In this document: one piece after another, positions 58,450 through 64,000 of the stretch
Position numbering within the stretch: the first letter of the stretch is position 1
Layout of the letters: the number at the start of each line of letters is the position of its first letter
From: Ancylostoma caninum
Lineage: Eukaryota; Nematoda; Chromadorea; Rhabditida; Ancylostomatidae
Assembly: GCA_037903475.1 (NCBI GenBank)
Contig: JBAJFG010000614.1
Location: forward strand, 558,001-622,000
Direction: 5' to 3'
Length of the DNA: 64,000 nt
Notes under the pieces: generated by a model
Told to the model about the DNA's origin: nothing
Database searches by the model: none
What the model saw: the letters and a program-made list of their open reading frames with translations, nothing else
Translations under genes and position numbers: made by a program

Positions 58450-59345
58450 TTATAGACTGTGTACCCGGCTTTGCTCGGGTCCTGGCAAAAATAGCGAAAA
58501 ATCAATAAAATCGATAAATCGATAGTGCTGTACAAAACGGTTGTCATAGTCGTGTTCAGCGTATTGACATACCCCAGTGACATGTCTTCGCCGCGCAGGG
58601 GCAAAATTAGCGAAAAATCGGTAAAATCGATAAATCAATAGTGCTGTACAGAGCGGTTGTCATATTCGTGTTCAGCGTGCTGACATACCCCAGTGGCATG
58701 TCTTCGCCGCGCCCGGGGCAAAATTAGCAAAAAATCAGTAAAATCGATAAATCAATAGTGCTGTACAAAACGGTTGTCATATTCGTGTTCAGCGTATTGA
58801 CATACCCCAATAGCCATGTCTTCACCGTCCCCGGGGCAAAATTAGCAAAAAATCAATAAAATCGATAAATCGATAGTGCCGTACGAAACGGTTGTCATAT
58901 TCGTCTTCAGCGTTTTGACATACCCCAATAGCCATGTCTTCACCGTCACTGGGGCAAAACAAGCGAAAAATCAATAAAATCGATAAATCGATAGCGCCGT
59001 ACGAAACGGTTGTCATATTCGTCTTCAGCGTATTGACATACCCCAATAGCCATGTCTTCACCGTCCCCGCGGCAAAATTAGCAAAAAATCAATAAAATCG
59101 ATAAATCGATAGTGCCGTACGACACGGTTGTTATATTCGTCTTCAGCGTTTTGACGTACCCCAATAGCCATGTCTTCACCGTCACTGGGGCAAAACAAGC
59201 GAAAAATCAATAAAATCGATAAATCGATAGTGCCGTACGAAACGGTTGTCATATTCGTGTTCAGCGTACTGACATACCCCAGTAGACATGTCCTCGCCAC
59301 GCCTGGGGAAAAAATAGCGAAAAATCAATAAAATCGATATAATCG
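58450..59345 (+). repeat. Minisatellite, ~118-bp units, about seven copies
   Basis: The unit includes GGGGCAAAATTAGCAAAAAA, TCAATAAAATCGATAAATCG, ATAGTGCCGTACGAAACGGT and TGAC..ACCCCAATAGCCATG. The CCGGCTTTGCTCGGGT block lies on its left edge. Decayed inverted units occur at 48760-48990. Confidence 0.9.
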
Positions 59346-61226
59346 ATAAACTAATCAATAGGCTTTTTTTAGGCTCGGCCCCTTTTTTAAAGTACTCATC
59401 ACAACACTGCGTATCGACAATGCGCTGAGAGTCGACGCGCAGTAACAGAGGCGTTCTCGGGAATTAGCGACCAAATCTTTTAATATAGTAGGATAATACT
59501 GATCGAGTTAAGAAATATCTGAAGCCGAGTGTAAACCCCATAGATATTCTCTATAGATGACGATTAGTCGGCTTACGTGAAGACTTCTGTCATCATTGGA
59601 GGAAAACCGGTGCCATCGGACGCCTAATCTGATTACCAAAGAACAGCTATTTCTTTATATTGAATTTGATGTTAGTGAAGAATCCTTAATTGTCCATGCC
59701 TTGGTTTAGTCGTTCAGAGTTGCCCAAATTTTTTGATATCAAGGGCGTAAGAGCTGCTGGTATACGGGTTATGTAGCACTTCACAAGTGGAGATTCATCT
59801 AACATTTTTGTATACGGAGCGCTGTACCAGGATGAGTGCAGCGACCAAGCTCCGCGATTGGCTATTTCGTCCAGCAGGCCAGTCACAGAGTTTGGCCATG
59901 TCTACTTTCCTGCTCTAGGGCATTTACTCTGAATTTTGTCATCGGAATTTTCATGGAGCTCGGAAAATGTGTTCACGGTGTCTAATTTGTCCCCGGCGTC
60001 GAAAATTACACGAAACGCTCCTCCTCCAATTTACTAATCACGTGGCCGACATCACCCGCGTCAAAGGTGAACAGCTGTCACTTCTTCAGATTCTGTGAAT
60101 CTTTTGTTTTACGAGTCCAAGCACATCTGTGATGTCATGGGACTTCAATGCTTCACCCAAAGACGCTAGAGCATTTGCCACACAATGATTCACCAATCGC
60201 AAACATGCTTTTTTTAGATTTAATTCGACATGTAAACATGCATAAATGCGAATCCGATTGGGTTATGTGTCAACTGCGTTAAAAAAAAGTCTTATTAGTT
60301 TAGAGATCCTATTCCTATAACTACCTTCGTACGGATTAGCCACCGGTAGGACCATTCTTCAATGTTTTGTACAGTCGGATAAGCTGCAGCTGTTACAGGA
60401 TGCACTCTAGAGTGCGTCTGCAACTTTGTCTGCAATTACAGATGCAGTACTGATAGATATTGACCGGCTGATTAGCTGCTTCGGTCCAAGGAGTATCCAT
60501 GGGCAGACGGCGACAAAACACGCACTACAGCTACGCTTTAAACCCTTTTACACTGTCAGAGGCTGAGCTGTGGAGAAAGTAAAGCAGTCAGTAGTACCTC
60601 TATTGCACCTCATTCATCATGCATAGCCCTTCAACGTCACGAGTAGTCTGCAAAAAATGAGACTGTTCGTCAACAACATTGGTCCCTATCATTGTATAGA
60701 TGTCTAAGTTTACTACAATATACGACCAGGTTCTCTTAAAACCGAATAAAAACTGAGTAATTTACTTTATCCGAGTAATAGCTTAAGAAATGATTTGAAT
60801 ATTTGAAGATTCGAGAGTGAGGACCTTTTTTGTCCGTTCTTCACCTCTCTTATTGCGGAAGTGTTGCTTCTCGCTGTTAAAACATTCGAATCTTCTTCTA
60901 ACTTATAGTCGAATATTCGAATTTTGATGGTTCTCACCGTATTAACGGGTAATCGCAAGTTTCGGCAACGAGATATACTTCTCTATATATGAAGCCTGTA
61001 ACGCTGATCTCAACTCCGCTTTCCGCTTCTTCCAAAATGTATCGGAGAGGTAGCTATGAAGTTTTTTCGACATTCTCGGCCCATTTTTACTGAAGCTTGG
61101 CGTGCGAGAAATTACTTGGCATGCTGATCACCAACTCTCAAGCAGTTTTATTATGTATAGCTGTTTTTGCGGAGCTATGGTTGTGGTGCCGTACAAAGAA
61201 AAAGTGCTTGAGCAATGTACACGACC
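59346..61226. other. No gene recognised
   Basis: Short open frames only. No repeat termini were seen before the MITE. Confidence 0.4.
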
Positions 61227-61508
61227 CAATGGCGGACGCAGGGAGGAGGGAGGGCGGGGGGACGCCCCACCGAGTCGGTTGCCAAATTTTCGAAATTACT
61301 TTACAATACAAATAAAGATCTTTTATTAGCCTATTTTTAATTGTTTATTTTTATTATTGTTTTTAGTGTAATTTCTATTAATTATTCGTTATTGTAATTA
61401 ATATTTTTATTAATTTTATTTTCCGTCTGGGTCCCCAAAATGGCGGAGACCCCACTTCTTTTCCCACGCCCCCTTCCCCCTCCCGCCCACTTTCTGCGTC
61501 CGCCACTG
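61227..61508. mobile_element. MITE with CAGTGGCGGACGCAG-type ends, copy 2
   Basis: 282 bp. Left CAATGGCGGACGCAGGGAGG and inverted right CAGTGGCGGACGCAGAAAGT; purine-rich arms (GGGAGGGCGGGG-like) flank a very AT-rich core. Similar to 42192-42488. The 8-bp flanks (ACACGACC and ATACATAG) do not match, so the duplication is lost or the boundary differs. Confidence 0.72.
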
Positions 61509-62386
61509 ATACATAGATATGTAAAGCAGGTAGTGCTACAGTTTTGGGTATCTCTGCTTTCATTTAGACCTATAATTTAGAAACCGTCCTTCATTTTCCG
61601 TTCATGTTCCGGGTTTCGGATTGACATCACCTTTCTCATTCATCCTCATCCTTTAGAATCCCTCCAAAACAGTATAACCTGTGCTTCTATTTTCATGTGT
61701 CTTGATTTTGTACTAGACTTCCGTTCATGTTTTTTTCTTTTCCTCGGACTTTGCCCAAGAGTAGCCGTCGAATCGAAAACTACCAACTTACGTATTAATT
61801 TTGTCTTTCCTCATGGCTGACGACCCTGTAGGCAGGTCCGACGACGATTTCTGGAAGGGCTGATGCTGGTTAGTTCACTATTTATTCACTGATATGCACA
61901 AATTTGCGCTGTATAAGTGGCGAGAACTTTCAGAAAACATAAAAAGCCATATGTAGAGTTATGGAGTTCGATTGAGAGAAAAAGTTTTCTCTGGTAAATA
62001 GAAGTGAAAGAGAGTACTCCTTTTTACGTCCCGAAATAAATTGAAATTTTCGTTTCATTTCATTTTAAAGGAACTCATCTTAAATAAGCGCTTCTAGTAA
62101 CTTCGAAATGTCCTCGTTCAGCATTTTTAGCCCGCGTGGACATGGCTTCCTCATCAATCGCCGCCGTTGTGTAACATTAAACGAATACTCGTGCACATCA
62201 CACGCGGTCATTTCTTTGTGTCAAACCTTAGTTTCTTCCCAAAATCAATGAAACCACAAAGTAGCCCTTGGAGACTATCAGATAGCTTTCTTTTGTGTTT
62301 GCAGGATTATTTTTAATGTTCACACAACAAAGTACAAAGTGACACTGATAAATGGTGCACTTTCGGTGCACAAGAGCCCAAAAAAC
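61509..62386. other. No gene recognised
   Basis: Short open frames; could hold downstream exons of the candidate at 62387-62916 but none could be placed. Confidence 0.4.
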
Positions 62387-62916
62387 CTGTTGCCTAACAC
62401 AGCATTCTCATAGTTCGTCCTCCCACTTGAAGCACCACAGACCTCATCGATCGATTTATTGATCTTCCCTGTTCCTGCTCGTATTTCATCCTTAATTTTT
62501 GTGCAACTTCTCCTTAACCTGACCTCGGTTCTTTTGAAGCCGTCACACTGAGTGGACGAGTTTTCCACAGCTTTGGAATTTGAAAAGGACTGTTGACGCA
62601 GCATTTCGGTCGTCTATGGCCGACCATGAAGCAAAATTATTGAGCCTGGATGTGCCTTGTGGTTGATTTGGTCGTTTTATTTATTCAGGAGCTTGAATTC
62701 GTACAATTCATGAGGTGCATTCATAGAAATGGACAGTGCACGTTACTAAGGACTTTTTTCTTGTCGGTGGTGCTCTATGAAGTACGGGTCCTGTCCATGA
62801 TTACCGGTTGACCGTTATTAGTACCTTTTCCTGAATTTCAAGCCTTCCTTCACTCTGATGTGCTATCTTAGAACAGAAGTCTTGCATTGAAAGTCCCGTT
62901 TTTCTTAGCTCACCTA
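62387..62916 (-). CDS. Candidate two-exon gene fragment, unrecognised
   Basis: The first exon (62825-62916, minus) reads VGELRKTGLSMQDFCSKIAH and QSEGRLEIQEK and ends at donor GAAAAG|GTACTA. The second (62387-62589) begins after GTCAACAG with SFSNSKAVENSSTQCDGF, then TKIKDEIRAGTGKINKSIDE, and ends at AACAG|GTTTTT. The two join in phase. The product is hydrophilic with no recognised domain. Splice sites are good but the acceptor of the first exon and any further exons are uncertain, so it may be a gene fragment or chance. Confidence 0.35.
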
Positions 62917-63369
62917 CTGTTCGCAGAGGACAGCGGGGTAAACCACGCCCCTTTCTCTTTCTTAAATTGCTCGCTAAGGCAAATGACAATTTATGGTTTG
63001 TTCACTTGTTAGTTGATTAATTAAATCAATTTGTCTGTTTAAACTGCTGTTTCGACATTTTTCCTTCGAAAAAAAAAGAGACCAAATCAATTATGTTTTT
63101 GATGAACCAATGAAACATTGGCCACACCCCAATGACATCAATCACATCGAAATGCAACAGCTGATTGTCATTGTTTGCATCCGGTGATTAATGTAGAGTG
63201 CCGAAGCAATCAGTATTTTTCGTTGGGGGATAAGGTTCATGAGGAAGGCACCGGAACAAGTTTTCCTTGGCGCCGCCCACTGTTGCTTGGGTGTGGGATT
63301 CTCCACTGTGATAGACATTTGTTTAGACAAATACCTGTTGGTTTCTAGACCTACATATTTGTTTCAGAA

Positions 63370-63480
63370 CTGCTCGTTTATTTATTTATTCGAATATTTA
63401 TTTATTTAATTCCTTATCAATTTAATACACTGCATTTACGGACAGTGTATCTCAATGAAAAAACATGTTAGTAACATTTC
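63370..63480 (-). repeat. Probable truncated LINE 3' end
   Basis: TTTATTTATTTATT-type repeats (63377-63410) are followed by a perfect 8-bp stem, ATACACTG (63426-63433) and CAGTGTAT (63444-63451). On the minus strand this is hairpin then TAAA-type tail, the same layout as the LINE end at 3583-3613. No coding part is attached. Confidence 0.45.
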
Positions 63481-64000
63481 AGCAGTAGTAGTTCCAAGCA
63501 AAAAAAAAATCCTAAATTAAGGAATAGGCTTCTTGTTAGGTGTTCCTTGCATTTTTGCTATTTTTTCTGTAATGTTATTTTTTGCGCGATCTGTTTTTTT
63601 TGTACTGCTGCATATATGCTCCCTACATAGGACATATATATTGACATACAACGGACCACGACGGACATATTTATTATAGGACTTCCTTCCAAATCTTTCT
63701 TCTTCACTAAGATTGTGTTAACAACGCAACTCTTCTGAAGTTTTAATGATTACGTGTTAGAGCTGCTGTATGGCGATCAAAAGTCCAATATGTTCTTCTT
63801 TACGTATTTTACTGCAAGGAAAACACGCTAAGTGACCGAATAAGTAGTTTCAAAGCCAGGAACACAAACGTCTCCCAAGCAATCATAAACAACAACAAAA
63901 AAGTAGGGGGACGGTGACAGGTTTATGAAAGTTAGGAAATGAGAACAAACCCCTTCCAGAACTACATCCACTATCGTCCTGCACATACTATTGTGGTAGT
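63481..64000. other. No gene recognised
   Basis: AT-rich DNA, short open frames only. Confidence 0.4.

Overview
The window looks like nuclear DNA from a strongylid (hookworm-like) nematode, about 42% GC by eye and very rich in repeats. The clues are a Penelope-like GIY-YIG endonuclease of the type common in strongylid assemblies, a CR1-type LINE with an overlapping ORF1, a BEL/Pao LTR element, several mariner relics, TA-flanked foldback MITEs and short introns with TTNCAG-like acceptors. The species assignment is inference; no rRNA, tRNA or mitochondrial marker was found.

Layout. 0.7-1.2 kb: 5'-truncated Penelope-like element. 3.6-7.7 kb (minus): CR1-type LINE with intact ORF1 and ORF2, the only element here that still looks able to code. 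8.5 kb: TA-flanked foldback MITE, with a second copy at 25.0 kb. 9.7-12.6 kb: BEL/Pao element with two LTRs, a 5-bp target duplication, decayed gag and protease, and no reverse transcriptase or integrase. 16.3-20.1, 21.1-21.9 and 49.2-50.9 kb: three copies of a composite repeat built from a terminal hairpin, a minisatellite, a conserved linker and a (CA)n tract. 23.3-23.6, 25.9-28.2, 34.4-35.3 and 54.7-56.0 kb: four mariner/maT-type relics; the second is split by a 957-bp element with a perfect 8-bp duplication. 30.6 kb: foldback element holding a perfect 95-bp palindrome. 32.4 kb: a TA-target foldback inside a dispersed repeat whose empty counterpart lies at 12.9 kb. 39.9-41.0 kb: non-autonomous hAT with 8-bp duplication inside an older foldback. 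42.2 and 61.2 kb: two copies of another MITE. 53.7-59.3 kb: three further minisatellite blocks (about 82, 80 and 118 bp), the first split by the maT element.

Host genes are sparse and uncertain. The best candidate is a multi-exon plus-strand gene or pseudogene at 28.6-31.1 kb. Weaker exon candidates lie at 2.6, 32.0 and 62.4-62.9 kb, with further fragments near 45-46.7 kb. None was recognised as a known protein. Most long open frames in the window are artefacts of minisatellites or of the (CA)n tract.

The window is best read as a transposon graveyard with nested insertions. Target duplications, paired termini and one empty/filled site pair allow several insertion events to be ordered.
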